64,000 bases of DNA from Erythrobacter sp. Alg231-14 (GTDB lineage: Bacteria > Pseudomonadota > Alphaproteobacteria > Sphingomonadales > Sphingomonadaceae): assembly GCF_900149685.1 (NCBI RefSeq), contig NZ_LT702999.1, positions 682,001 through 746,000 on the forward strand. The letters are read 5' to 3'. Below are positions 43,291 to 52,281 of the stretch, one piece after another. The translations under genes and the position numbers were made by a program. Positions within the stretch are counted from its first letter, which is position 1, and every line of letters begins with the position of its first letter. A model generated the notes under the pieces. That model was given only the letters and a program-made list of their open reading frames with translations, searched no databases and had not been told where the DNA came from.

Positions 43291-45606
43291 ATGACTCAGA
43301 ATTCCCCCCTTCCCCCATCATCGGCCCCGGTTGATGAAACGGTGCCCGCTTATGCGGCGCAATTGAACGCGCCCCAACGCGACGCCGTATTGACTACGGA
43401 AGGTCCGGTCTTGATGTTGGCCGGTGCAGGAACAGGTAAAACCGCTGCATTGACCGCGCGTCTTGCGCATCTGGTCGCAATGCGGCGCGCATGGCCAAGC
43501 CAGATTTTGTGCGTGACGTTCACCAACAAAGCTGCGCGTGAAATGCGCGAGCGTGTTGGGCATCACCTTGGGCCGGGCAGCGAAGGCATCCAATGGTTGG
43601 GGACGTTTCATTCCATCTGCGCCAAAATGCTGCGCCGCCACGCCGAACTGGTGGGTCTTAAATCCAATTACACGATCATCGACACCGACGATCAATTACG
43701 GCTTTTGAAACAATTGATCGCCACCAACGAATTGGACGACAAACGGTGGCCGGCCCGGCAATTGGCCGGATTGATCGACAATTGGAAGAACCGGGGGCTC
43801 AATCCCGGTGATCTCGATGCGAACGACAACGAAGCCTATGCCAATGGTCGCGGGGCGGAAATGTACAAACAATATCAAGAGCGAATGAAGGCGCTTAACA
43901 CGTGCGATTTCGGCGACTTGATGCTGCATGTGCTCAACATTTTTCGCGCGCACAACGATGTTCTGGCCGAGTATCAGAGCCGGTTTAAATACATCCTTGT
44001 CGACGAGTATCAGGACACCAACGCGGTTCAGTATCTTTGGCTCAGACTGCTCGCTCAAAGCCACAAGAACATCTGTGTTGTGGGTGATGATGACCAATCG
44101 ATTTACTCATGGCGCGGCGCAGAGGTCGCCAATATCCTGCGGTTTGAAAAGGATTTTCCCGGCGCCCATGTGGTCCGGTTGGAACAAAATTACCGATCAA
44201 CGCCGCATATTTTGGGCGCGGCATCGGGATTGATCCAAGCGAACAGCGAACGGCACGAAAAGACGCTTTGGACCCAAGTCGATGGCGGCGACAAAGTGCA
44301 GGTGATCGGCGTGTGGGATGCACCCGAAGAGGCGCGGCGCGTTGGTGAGGAAATTGAGCGTTTGGAACGCGAAGGCGCGCCGTTGGATCGTGTCGCGATC
44401 CTTGTGCGCGCCCAATATCAAACCCGCGAATTCGAAGATCGCTTCATTCAGATCGGGGTCAATTATCGGATTATCGGCGGTTTCCGGTTCTATGAGCGCG
44501 CCGAAATTCGCGACGCTCTTGCCTATCTGCGGGTGATTGCACAACCTCAGGACGATCTGGCGTTTGAGAGGATCTACAATCAGCCCAAGCGCGGTTTGGG
44601 TTCAAAAACGCTGGAAAAGATGCACCAGCACGCTCGCGCGACACAGCAGCCATTGGCCGCCGCGTCGCTCCAATTGGCCGATAGCGACGAATTGCCCAAG
44701 CGCGCCGCCAACACAATCGGCGGATTGCTCCGCTTTTTCCTAAGCTGGCGCGAAGCGGCCGAAGTCATGACCCCTGCCGACCTGCTGCGACTGGTCTTGG
44801 ATGAAAGCGGTTACAACGACATGTTGGCGAATGATCGCAGTCCAGAAAGCGCAGGCCGCGCGGAAAACCTTTCCGAGTTGGCCCGTGCGATGGAGGAATA
44901 CGAAACGCTCGGCGATTTCCTCGAACACGTATCCTTGGTGATGGACAATGATCGTGGCGATTCCGAAGAAACCGTAACCATAATGACGATGCACGCGGCC
45001 AAAGGGCTGGAATTCGACAATGTGTTTTGCGTTGGATGGGAAGAAGGCGTCTTTCCGAGCCAGCGAGCCATCGACGAAGGCGGCTTGGCCAGTCTCGAGG
45101 AAGAGCGGCGGCTCGCCTATGTCGCGATCACCCGCGCCCGGCGCAAATGCATTATCTTGCATGCCGCAAACCGGCGAATTTACGGCCAATGGACAAGCTC
45201 AATCCCCTCGCGATTTATCGATGAATTGCCCGAAGATCATATCGATCAAGAAAGCACGATGAGCGGGGGCGCTTCGCTTTGGCGGGCCAATTGGTCTGAG
45301 AATGAAGACCCCTTCGCTCATGTCGCCCGTGACCGCCCTTCCCGCGCCCAAACGCGCGGCCCGGGATGGCAACGCGCCGTGTCCAGCGGATATGAAACGC
45401 AGCAAAAACGCCTATCTGAGCCAGGCCGCAGCGCCGCCAGCTTCGCGGCAAAACCGCGCAGCGATATCAGCATCGGCGCGATGGTCGAACACGCTAAGTT
45501 TGGAACGGGTTGCGTCATCGATCAAGAAGGCAACAAATTGACAATCCAGTTCGAAGATGTCGGCGAAAAGCGCGTTATCGATAGCTTTGTGACCTTGGCG
45601 GGGTGA
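43291..45606 (+). CDS. UvrD/PcrA-type ATP-dependent DNA helicase
   Basis: A 771-residue superfamily 1A helicase acting 3' to 5'. Motif I is LAGAGTGKTAALTARL, motif Ia VTFTNKAAREMRERV, motif II ILVDEYQDTNAVQYLW, motif III VVGDDDQSIYSWRGAE, then LEQNYRSTPHIL and TIMTMHAAKGLEFDNVF. The C terminus has the PcrA/UvrD-type tail ending in VEHAKFGTGCVIDQEG. Such enzymes serve repair and remove RNA polymerase or RecA from DNA. I start at the ATG at 43291 (MTQNSPLPPSS). It is followed four bases later by a ChaN-like gene. Confidence 0.93.
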   Translation: MTQNSPLPPSSAPVDETVPAYAAQLNAPQRDAVLTTEGPVLMLAGAGTGKTAALTARLAHLVAMRRAWPSQILCVTFTNKAAREMRERVGHHLGPGSEGIQWLGTFHSICAKMLRRHAELVGLKSNYTIIDTDDQLRLLKQLIATNELDDKRWPARQLAGLIDNWKNRGLNPGDLDANDNEAYANGRGAEMYKQYQERMKALNTCDFGDLMLHVLNIFRAHNDVLAEYQSRFKYILVDEYQDTNAVQYLWLRLLAQSHKNICVVGDDDQSIYSWRGAEVANILRFEKDFPGAHVVRLEQNYRSTPHILGAASGLIQANSERHEKTLWTQVDGGDKVQVIGVWDAPEEARRVGEEIERLEREGAPLDRVAILVRAQYQTREFEDRFIQIGVNYRIIGGFRFYERAEIRDALAYLRVIAQPQDDLAFERIYNQPKRGLGSKTLEKMHQHARATQQPLAAASLQLADSDELPKRAANTIGGLLRFFLSWREAAEVMTPADLLRLVLDESGYNDMLANDRSPESAGRAENLSELARAMEEYETLGDFLEHVSLVMDNDRGDSEETVTIMTMHAAKGLEFDNVFCVGWEEGVFPSQRAIDEGGLASLEEERRLAYVAITRARRKCIILHAANRRIYGQWTSSIPSRFIDELPEDHIDQESTMSGGASLWRANWSENEDPFAHVARDRPSRAQTRGPGWQRAVSSGYETQQKRLSEPGRSAASFAAKPRSDISIGAMVEHAKFGTGCVIDQEGNKLTIQFEDVGEKRVIDSFVTLAG

Positions 45607-45610
45607 AGAA

Positions 45611-46558
45611 ATGGTGCGCACAATTTGGATATCGATCTCACGCCTGATTTTGGCTGGATTGCTTGGGGGAAGTTTGCCGTCGGTTGCCTCAGCGCATGAA
45701 GAGCCAGCACCTGAAGACCAAATCGCTTGCGCTCAACCCGACGGATGGTTTGCAGTTGAAGCGCGCGATCCCCGATTTGTGGTCTTTGGGGAAGTCCACG
45801 GAACCGCGGAATCTCCGCGTCTAATTGGCGAGGTTCTTTGCGGTCTGGCCATGCGCGGAAAACGCGTTCTGCTCGCAATTGAATTTTCCTCAAACCACAA
45901 TGCAGCTTTGCAAACCGCATGGCAGGCGGAGGAAAGCGACTTTCGAGAGGCGCTGCGTCAAGGGGGATGGGAACGCCGCGAGGATGGTGTTGGAAGTGTC
46001 GCTATGCTTGAGTTGGTGGAACGGGCGCATCGGATCAAATCGCAAGGATCGGCCATTGATATTGTGGCCTTCAACGGGGCCCGCGACGGTGAGCAACGCG
46101 ATCGCTTCGCCCATCTGGAAGGACAAGGCCCGCATGAGGCTGCCCAAGCAGAGAATATAGCGATGGCCGCCGACGCCGCCGACTATGATATTGTCATCGT
46201 TCTCGTCGGCAATTTCCATGCAAAGAAAGACCGCGTCACGACAGGTGATGCAACGTTTGAAACTATGGCGGCCAGACTTGAGCAATATGGCTCTGTAATT
46301 AGTTTGAACAACGCCAGCGCGGGCGGAACGTCTTGGAATTGTCAATTGCGCGACGATTTTGAGTTTGTCCACGGTGCACCGATTCCAAGCGATGCCATGC
46401 AATGTCGCGCCTTTCCCGCAAGCGGATGGCCGGACCTAAACTTGCCCACCTTCATCGCGCTTGATGCGCGCGGTGAAACCAAACCCCTGTTTGATGGATA
46501 TTTCTGGTTGGGTCAGATCTCGGCATCGCCGCCAGCATTTACCAACGCAACCGAATGA
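45611..46558 (+). CDS. ChaN-like haem-binding / Tiki-superfamily exported protein
   Basis: A 315-residue protein with a signal peptide (first about 28 residues, ending SVASAHEE) and a ChaN-like core: FVVFGEVHGTAESPRLIGEV, LLAIEFSSNHNAALQ and IVIVLVGNFHAKKDR. The GE-x-HG motif with later EFS and GNFHA residues is the Tiki/TraB/ChaN catalytic-type pattern; ChaN itself binds haem in iron uptake. No cysteine lipobox is evident. It may be translated with the helicase gene four bases upstream, and the next gene starts 59 bases after its stop. Function is inferred only at superfamily level. Confidence 0.68.
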   Translation: MVRTIWISISRLILAGLLGGSLPSVASAHEEPAPEDQIACAQPDGWFAVEARDPRFVVFGEVHGTAESPRLIGEVLCGLAMRGKRVLLAIEFSSNHNAALQTAWQAEESDFREALRQGGWERREDGVGSVAMLELVERAHRIKSQGSAIDIVAFNGARDGEQRDRFAHLEGQGPHEAAQAENIAMAADAADYDIVIVLVGNFHAKKDRVTTGDATFETMAARLEQYGSVISLNNASAGGTSWNCQLRDDFEFVHGAPIPSDAMQCRAFPASGWPDLNLPTFIALDARGETKPLFDGYFWLGQISASPPAFTNATE

Positions 46559-46617
46559 TCTTCCGCCGCGGCGCAGAATGTGCCAACCTTTCAACAAACG
46601 ACAAAAGGGGATGGCAA

Positions 46618-47160
46618 ATGAAAGCGTTGATGGGTTTCAGAGCAGCGTTTGGGGGCGCAGTGTTGACTGCGGCAATGGTGATCGGGGCCGTGGCAAACGC
46701 ACAGGAAGAGAGCAATCCTTCGGGCATAACCCTTGGCAATGGCGAATCAAACTGGATCAAGGTTGACGATCTCACCCGCGCCGACAACTCTCGCACTTAC
46801 ACCGAACAACGCATCACCCAAGACCGGGCCTATGTGCGCCGCGGCGATGGCACGACGCTGACATTCTCAGAGGTTCATATTGAGGGCGACGGATGGCTCG
46901 TCATGCATCCGTTCATCGATGGCGCACCCAACGGCGATTACGTCGCCGGCTACAGCTTCGTTGAAGGTGGGACGAACAAAGACGTTTCGATCACATTGAA
47001 CCCCGCCCCTGATAGTGGCGATATGTACATCGTCATGCTGCACAGCGACAGCAACGCCGACGGTGTGTTCGATTTCGTTTTCGTGGACGACACCAATGTA
47101 GAGGACCGAGCGGTTTTCGAAGGCAACCAAATGATCGCCCACGTCATCGCCGTTCCCTAA
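46618..47160 (+). CDS. Exported DUF7282-like protein
   Basis: From the ATG at 46618, which follows an AAAGGGG ribosome binding site, the product has 180 residues. A signal peptide (MKALMGFRAAFGGAVLTAAM, ending near VANAQEE) precedes a beta-rich domain with LTFSEVHIEGDGWLVMHPFI and GDMYIVMLHSDSNADGVFDF, the pattern of DUF7282, best known from archaeal surface proteins. It is acidic and has no cysteines in the mature part. Function unknown. It is probably co-transcribed with the ChaN-like gene. Confidence 0.65.
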   Translation: MKALMGFRAAFGGAVLTAAMVIGAVANAQEESNPSGITLGNGESNWIKVDDLTRADNSRTYTEQRITQDRAYVRRGDGTTLTFSEVHIEGDGWLVMHPFIDGAPNGDYVAGYSFVEGGTNKDVSITLNPAPDSGDMYIVMLHSDSNADGVFDFVFVDDTNVEDRAVFEGNQMIAHVIAVP

Positions 47161-47176
47161 GACCTAAAACAGCGGG

Positions 47177-48664
47177 CTAGCCCTTGAAGCCGGCGTCCAA
47201 AAAGCCCGGCTTTGGGCCGTTCCATTCGCCGGCAGGCACAGGTTCATCGTCCTGATCGTAGCGTTTGTTGCTGGAACGCGAGCGCGGTTTGCGTTCGCCG
47301 CGCTCTTCGCGCGATTCCTCTTTGGAACGGCGCGGTTTGCGCTCCCGAGGAGCTTGCTCGGCATCGCTTGATGCCTGTTCTTCCGCCTTGTTGATTTCTT
47401 TCTCAGCCCGCGGATCGGCGTCATCGCGTTTGCGATTGCGGCTGCGCGAACGTTTTGGTTTCTCTTCACGCGCTTCGTCGGAGCTGTCTGTGCCGGCATC
47501 ACCGCCAGACTTCGCGTTCGCACCCGGATCAGCCAATTCGACGCGAACGTCACCTTTACCAAAGACGGGGATCACATTTTTCGTCAGCTTCTCAACGTTC
47601 TCAATCGCTTCGGCATCGGATTTCGTCACCAATGTAAAGGCCCGCCCTTTTGCGCCCGCGCGACCGGTGCGGCCAATGCGGTGAACATAATCATCGGGAT
47701 GCCAAGGCGTGTCATAGTTGAAAACGTGGCTGACACCTTTGATATCCAACCCGCGCGCGGCAACATCGGATGCAACCAAGATATTGATGTCGCCCGATTT
47801 AAACCGCTCCAGTTCTTTCTGACGCGTGTTCTGATCAATATCGCCGTGGATTTCACCGCTACGGAAACCGTTATTCTGCAGTTTCTTGTTCAATTCGCGA
47901 ACGGTCGTTTTCTTGTTGGAAAACACAATCGCGGTTTCGACGTGATCGTTCTTCAACAACCATTCTAACGTCGACAATTTGGCGCGCTGTTCAACATTGA
48001 TCTTGAACGCGGTGATATCCTTGTTCGTGGTCGCCGCGCGTGCCGTTTCAATCCGTTTGGGATTGTTCAAGAATGTCTTTGCCAATTTCGCAATAGGCGG
48101 CGGCATAGTCGCCGAGAACAACATCGTCTGACGGGTCTCGGGCAGCTTGGAGCAAATAAACTCAATATCGGGAATGAAGCCCATATCGAGCATCCGATCT
48201 GCTTCATCGATGACCAACAATTCGCAGCCATTCAGTAGAATCTTGCCGCGCTCAAAAAGGTCCATCAAGCGGCCCGGTGTCGCAATCAAAACATCGACGC
48301 CTTCATTCAACGCCTTAACCTGATCACCCATTTGGACGCCGCCGATAAGCAACGCCATTTTGAGGTCATGGTTTTTGCCGTATTTTTCGAAGTTCTCAGC
48401 CACCTGAGCCGCCAGTTCGCGGGTCGGTTCAAGGATCAAAGAGCGCGGCATCAACGCCCGGCGCCGGCCCGAAGCCATCACATCGATCATCGGCAGCACG
48501 AAACTGGCAGTTTTGCCGGTGCCGGTTTGCGCGATCCCAATCAGATCCTTCATCATGAGGACGGCGGGTATGGCTTCTGCCTGGATTGCGGTCGGCTCTG
48601 TATAGCCAGCGTCCGCCACAGCGTTGAGCAATTCAGGTGAGAGGCCGAGATCGGCGAAAGTCAT
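47177..48664 (-). CDS. DEAD-box RNA helicase, RhlE-like
   Basis: A 495-residue DEAD-box helicase: Q motif TEPTAIQAEAIP, Walker A AQTGTGKT, PTRELAAQV, VIDEADRMLDMGFIPD (DEAD box), FSATMPPPI, then DVAARGLDIKGVSHV and HRIGRTGRAGAKG. The core is RhlE-type; after about residue 385 comes a long tail rich in Arg, Lys, Glu and Ser, a common RNA-binding extension in cold-adapted or ribosome-assembly helicases. The ATG at 48664 (MTFADLGLSPELL) matches the family; an ATG three codons upstream is possible. It is monocistronic. Confidence 0.92.
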   Translation of the reverse strand: MTFADLGLSPELLNAVADAGYTEPTAIQAEAIPAVLMMKDLIGIAQTGTGKTASFVLPMIDVMASGRRRALMPRSLILEPTRELAAQVAENFEKYGKNHDLKMALLIGGVQMGDQVKALNEGVDVLIATPGRLMDLFERGKILLNGCELLVIDEADRMLDMGFIPDIEFICSKLPETRQTMLFSATMPPPIAKLAKTFLNNPKRIETARAATTNKDITAFKINVEQRAKLSTLEWLLKNDHVETAIVFSNKKTTVRELNKKLQNNGFRSGEIHGDIDQNTRQKELERFKSGDINILVASDVAARGLDIKGVSHVFNYDTPWHPDDYVHRIGRTGRAGAKGRAFTLVTKSDAEAIENVEKLTKNVIPVFGKGDVRVELADPGANAKSGGDAGTDSSDEAREEKPKRSRSRNRKRDDADPRAEKEINKAEEQASSDAEQAPRERKPRRSKEESREERGERKPRSRSSNKRYDQDDEPVPAGEWNGPKPGFLDAGFKG

Positions 48665-48847
48665 GCGTTTCAAAATGTCCGGATAATGGGCAGCGTGAGC
48701 CGCCGAATTGGGTTGCGGTTGAGATTAATCCTCAACAGACGCCGCTGCGATTGGCCAAAAAAGGGCTAAAAGTCAAGATTTGGGCCAAATTCAGAGCAGG
48801 ATAACACCGCGCGACACCATCAAGGCATCAGACAGGGTATTGGGGTG

Positions 48848-49453
48848 TTATTGAGTGACAGCGACGAGCTGCCGCATCCCTTCAACTTCGCATTTGGCGC
48901 CGCTGCGCGATTGCAGGGCGTCGCGGCCGACGCACAATCGCCCATCTTCGTTGCGCTCGACGTAAAAGCCGGAGTAAAATTGGCTGGCCCGGCATGCGCG
49001 TTCGAGGTTGACGCTGATCATCCGCTGGTCCTCCAAAAACAACAACAAGCGGTTACCATTCCCGGTTTGAACACCCGCAATCGTGTTGACCGGAAGGCAG
49101 CGATCCATCTCGCGCTCTTCGTATTGTGTAGTCAGGCCGCGTCGCGGCAATCGCGCAAGCAAATCGTTGCGAACGCCGGATCGCCGCGGGGTAATGCGGA
49201 TAATCACGCGTTGTTCAATGCGCGCCTGACGTGTGATTTGCCCTCCCCGAAACGCGTCCAGCGGACTGGCAACCGGTCGTGCCGGAGAATACGGGCCTTC
49301 GGGCGGGGTGTCGTAATCGCGAGCAGAAATCGGTGCCGTCGCCGTCTTACCATCCGCCTGTGTCTCGGCATCGGCCTGCAACTGAACCGTGCTTTGCCCA
49401 AGCAACGGCAAAAGCAGCGCAAATGGCGCAGTCAGGGCAAGCAAACTTGGCAT
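48848..49453 (-). CDS. Exported protein of unknown function
   Basis: A 201-residue protein with a signal peptide (MPSLLALTAPFALLLPLLGQ). The mature part has a Pro-rich linker, a stretch with QARIEQRVIIRITPRRSGVR, and a C-terminal domain with the cysteines of DRCLPVNTIAGVQTG, ERACRASQFYSGFYVERN, GRLCVGRD and GAKCEVEG, which could form two disulfides. I do not recognise a named family, though its makeup fits a conserved Sphingomonadales exported protein. A reading frame on the other strand over the same bases is treated as its shadow. Confidence 0.7.
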   Translation of the reverse strand: MPSLLALTAPFALLLPLLGQSTVQLQADAETQADGKTATAPISARDYDTPPEGPYSPARPVASPLDAFRGGQITRQARIEQRVIIRITPRRSGVRNDLLARLPRRGLTTQYEEREMDRCLPVNTIAGVQTGNGNRLLLFLEDQRMISVNLERACRASQFYSGFYVERNEDGRLCVGRDALQSRSGAKCEVEGMRQLVAVTQ

Positions 49454-49628
49454 TGTCTGGCTAAGTTCCTCCGAAGGTCAGACGGCTATCAGGCGGGAAA
49501 GCGCCCTCAAGATTGGTCCGAAGAGCTACGCTTTTTGATTGAACGCTGGCTTAACTGACTGCTCAGAAAGGGCCAGTTGCTGGCAAAGCGCTGTTGGAAT
49601 CGGACTCAAGTGTGGCATAGCCGCCACA

Positions 49629-51077
49629 ATGACGAAGCATCCAGAGACAATCGACTCGTTCCTATCCAAAGCCGCCAATCTGTTGGGCGAGAAAGGGTTT
49701 TCAACCGACCCGGCCGACTTTGACGTGTGGCTCACCGATTGGCGCGGGCGATATTCGGGTAAGGCGCGCGCATTGGCATCCCCCGCTTCAACCAACGAAG
49801 TGGCCGGATTGGTCCAGCTGTGCGCTCAATATGGTGTCCCAATCGTCCCTCAAGGCGGCAATAGCGGCATGGCCGGTGGAGCAACGCCGGACGAGAGCGG
49901 CACCGCCGTTATCCTATCCTTGCGACGCATGAACGCGGTTCGTTCGTTGGATGCGATTTCGCAAATGGCCATTTGCGACGCTGGCGTCATCTTGCAAAAC
50001 TTTCACGATGCGGCCGACGCGGCAGGCATGCGCTTCCCTCTTACGCTTGGCGGCAAAGGATCAGCGACCATTGGAGGGTTGGTCTCCACCAATGCCGGCG
50101 GCACTCAGGTTTTGCGCCACGGCACGATGCGCGCACAGGTCTTGGGGATTGAGGCGGTGTTGGCCGATGGCCAGATCTTTGACGGGTTAACCGCCTTGAA
50201 AAAGGACAATCGCGGCTTCGACCTCAAACAGCTTTTAATCGGGTCAGAGGGCACGTTGGGCATTGTGACGGCGGCAACGCTAAAATTGCAGCCAGCCCCA
50301 CGCAGCCGCGTGACCGCATGGGTTGGATTGCCGTCCATCACAAAAGCGCGCGCGTTGTTGCAAAAGGTTGATCGCGCAATTGGCGAACCCTTGGAAGGGT
50401 TTGAGGTTGTGCCAGCCCATTGCCTCGACAGCGTCTTGGCGCTGCTTCCCGATGCTCGTTCACCGTTAGCGGGGCGCCACGAATGGAACGCCTTGATTGA
50501 ATGTGTGGGCCATGATGATGATGATGATTCCCTGCGCGAAGCATTGGAAAACGTATTGGCTCAGGCCGTTGAAGACGATTTGGTTGAGGATGCAATGATC
50601 GCGGCCAACGAAAAACAGGCTGAGGATTTGTGGACATTGCGCGATTCAATATCCGCAGCGGAGCGAGCCCTGGGTCCCGCGATGCAGCACGATATCTCCG
50701 TTCCGGTGGAAAAGATGCCCGAATTCATCATGGCAACCTTACCCCTAATCGAAGAGGAATTCGCGGGCACCACGGTCGCCGCCTTTGGCCATTTGGGAGA
50801 TGGAAACGTTCATTTCCACGTGCTCGCCCCAGACGGTGCCGTCGCGGGGGAATGGGAAGAAGGCCCCGGCAAAACGGTCAGCGCGCGAGTCTATGACCTT
50901 GTCACCCAATGGGGCGGTTCCATCAGCGCAGAACACGGCATCGGACAAATGAAGGTCGATGAATTGGGGCGCTTGGCCGACCCCGCTGCGTTATCGATGA
51001 TGCGAGCGGTCAAACAGGCGCTGGACCCGCAAAATCTGCTCAATCCGGGCAAACTTGTCCCCCAGTCGACCGATTAG
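49629..51077 (+). CDS. FAD-linked D-2-hydroxyacid dehydrogenase (GlcD / D2HGDH family)
   Basis: A 482-residue flavoenzyme. The N-terminal PCMH-type FAD domain shows YGVPIVPQGGNSGMAGGATP and LTLGGKGSATIGGLVSTNAG; the C-terminal FAD-oxidase domain has GHLGDGNVHFHVLAP and SISAEHGIGQMKVDELG with likely metal-binding His residues. These motifs are those of D-2-hydroxyglutarate or D-lactate dehydrogenases, which pass electrons to quinone or cytochrome. Substrate cannot be fixed from sequence; D-2-hydroxyglutarate from PHGDH side reactions is plausible. The ATG at 49629 (MTKHPETID) is used rather than a 30-codon upstream extension. Confidence 0.9.
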   Translation: MTKHPETIDSFLSKAANLLGEKGFSTDPADFDVWLTDWRGRYSGKARALASPASTNEVAGLVQLCAQYGVPIVPQGGNSGMAGGATPDESGTAVILSLRRMNAVRSLDAISQMAICDAGVILQNFHDAADAAGMRFPLTLGGKGSATIGGLVSTNAGGTQVLRHGTMRAQVLGIEAVLADGQIFDGLTALKKDNRGFDLKQLLIGSEGTLGIVTAATLKLQPAPRSRVTAWVGLPSITKARALLQKVDRAIGEPLEGFEVVPAHCLDSVLALLPDARSPLAGRHEWNALIECVGHDDDDDSLREALENVLAQAVEDDLVEDAMIAANEKQAEDLWTLRDSISAAERALGPAMQHDISVPVEKMPEFIMATLPLIEEEFAGTTVAAFGHLGDGNVHFHVLAPDGAVAGEWEEGPGKTVSARVYDLVTQWGGSISAEHGIGQMKVDELGRLADPAALSMMRAVKQALDPQNLLNPGKLVPQSTD

Positions 51078-51232
51078 TTCGCGGGCTTCGAAGCGCGTCA
51101 ATCGAGCCCAGCCTTGCGCCTTGCGCAATCACCGACTAAAGCGCCGCATTCGGCGTCTGGGGAAAGCGCAAGCGACATCCGTTTATCCGCCGGTATCACA
51201 GTTTTCATCCGCTAATATTCGGAGATATTCCC

Positions 51233-52012
51233 ATGGCCACCGCGCCGCAGCCGCAACTTCCGTTGTTCTACAAAGACCTGCTCCCACTCAACAGCCGCGA
51301 TCACGGCGACTGGAAAGTCAGCAGTTTCGACGATGCAGGGTTCCTTGCGAACACGCACGCCATCCCATTGACCGTTGACGAATTTGTTGACGCGCAACGC
51401 AGCTATCCTGTTGTTTTCACAGCCGGCGACAACCCGTTGCCGATCGCTTTGATGGGCCTCAATGAAGGGGTTAACACCTTCATCGCCGAAGACGGCAAGC
51501 TTGAAGCGGGCGTGTATGTCCCAGCCTATATCCGTCGTTATCCATTCATCCTCGCCAAGCTGAACAAAGACAGCGACGACATGTCACTTTGCTTTGATCC
51601 GCAATCGGGCGTCGTGGGTAAAACCGATGATGGTCAAGGATTGTTCGACGGTGAAAACCCAACCGAATACACCCAAGGCGTTCTTGAATTTTGTAAGCGT
51701 TTCGAAGAATCGGGCCAACGCACCAAGGCGTTCCTCGAAGAATTGAAAAAGCTCGACATTCTTATGGACGGCGAAATTTCGATCACGCGCAACGACATGC
51801 CGGACACACCTTTTGTTTATCGCGGGTTCCAAATGGTCGACGAAAACAAGCTGCGCGAACTTCCCGCAGAAACCGTCCACTCATTGAACAAAAACGGCAT
51901 GATGATGCTGATCCACGCTCAATTGTTCTCAATGAACTTGATGCGTTCGATCTTTGAGCGTCAATCCGCGCAAGGCAAAGTGCCAACGCCAAACGCGACG
52001 CCTGCCGTTTAA
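51233..52012 (+). CDS. SapC family protein
   Basis: A 259-residue member of the SapC family: PLFYKDLLPLNSRDHGDWKV near the start, then FTAGDNPLPIALMGLNEGVN, a YVPAYIRRYPFILAKL core and FRGFQM-like VYRGFQMVDENKLREL. SapC-type proteins occur in many proteobacteria, often near TonB receptors or tryptophan halogenases, and their function is unresolved; the name comes from an S-layer gene region. No signal peptide is seen. Here it stands alone, with a strong terminator 40 bases after its stop. Confidence 0.9.
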   Translation: MATAPQPQLPLFYKDLLPLNSRDHGDWKVSSFDDAGFLANTHAIPLTVDEFVDAQRSYPVVFTAGDNPLPIALMGLNEGVNTFIAEDGKLEAGVYVPAYIRRYPFILAKLNKDSDDMSLCFDPQSGVVGKTDDGQGLFDGENPTEYTQGVLEFCKRFEESGQRTKAFLEELKKLDILMDGEISITRNDMPDTPFVYRGFQMVDENKLRELPAETVHSLNKNGMMMLIHAQLFSMNLMRSIFERQSAQGKVPTPNATPAV

Positions 52013-52051
52013 GAACGGTTTAAGGCGGCACAAACCGCCATATTGGATACA

Positions 52052-52091
52052 GAAAGAGCGGGGTGCGTCTTGAACGCGCCCCGCTCTTTTC
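52052..52091 (+). terminator. Rho-independent terminator after sapC
   Basis: GAAAGAGCGGGG and CCCCGCTCTTTTC pair over about 12 bases, continued by TGCGT/ACGCG, around a TCTTGA loop, and end in TTTTCTT. It should stop sapC transcription and insulates the candidate small RNA that follows. Confidence 0.92.
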
Positions 52092-52100
52092 TTATCTATT

Positions 52101-52216
52101 AGCCATAGGCGGTTTTCCCCTCATGAGCCGCCTATATTGGAGACGCTTTCGGGCGTTCCCTCCCTGAACCTGGCCACCTCGTGCATCCCTATTCAAGAGC
52201 GCGGGGTGGCTTTTTT
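52101..52216 (+). ncRNA. Candidate small RNA with CU-rich hairpin loops and its own terminator
   Basis: Between the sapC terminator and a convergent gene lie three stacked hairpins. Hairpin one: ATAGGCGG (52105-52112) with CCGCCTAT (52128-52135), loop containing TTTTCCCCTC. Hairpin two: GTTC (52155-52158) with GAAC (52166-52169), loop CCTCCCT, or alternatively GACGC/GCGTT. Hairpin three: GCCACCTCGTGC (52173-52184) with GCGCGGGGTGGC (52199-52210), 12 pairs with two G-U, then six T: a terminator. A weak promoter is possible (TTGAAC at 52070, 17 bases, TATCTA at 52093). No gene downstream on this strand is close. Identity unknown. Confidence 0.5.
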
Positions 52217-52281
52217 GGTCTCAAACATCGTCATACAATGCGATTGACGCATGTTGCGCTCGTCGTTGCGCCGGGTGCCTA

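Noticed and set aside
48845..49558. A 237-codon open frame on the plus strand over the exported protein at 48848-49453.
   Set aside because: The minus-strand frame has a good signal peptide and an even domain composition with paired cysteines; the plus-strand product has none of these.
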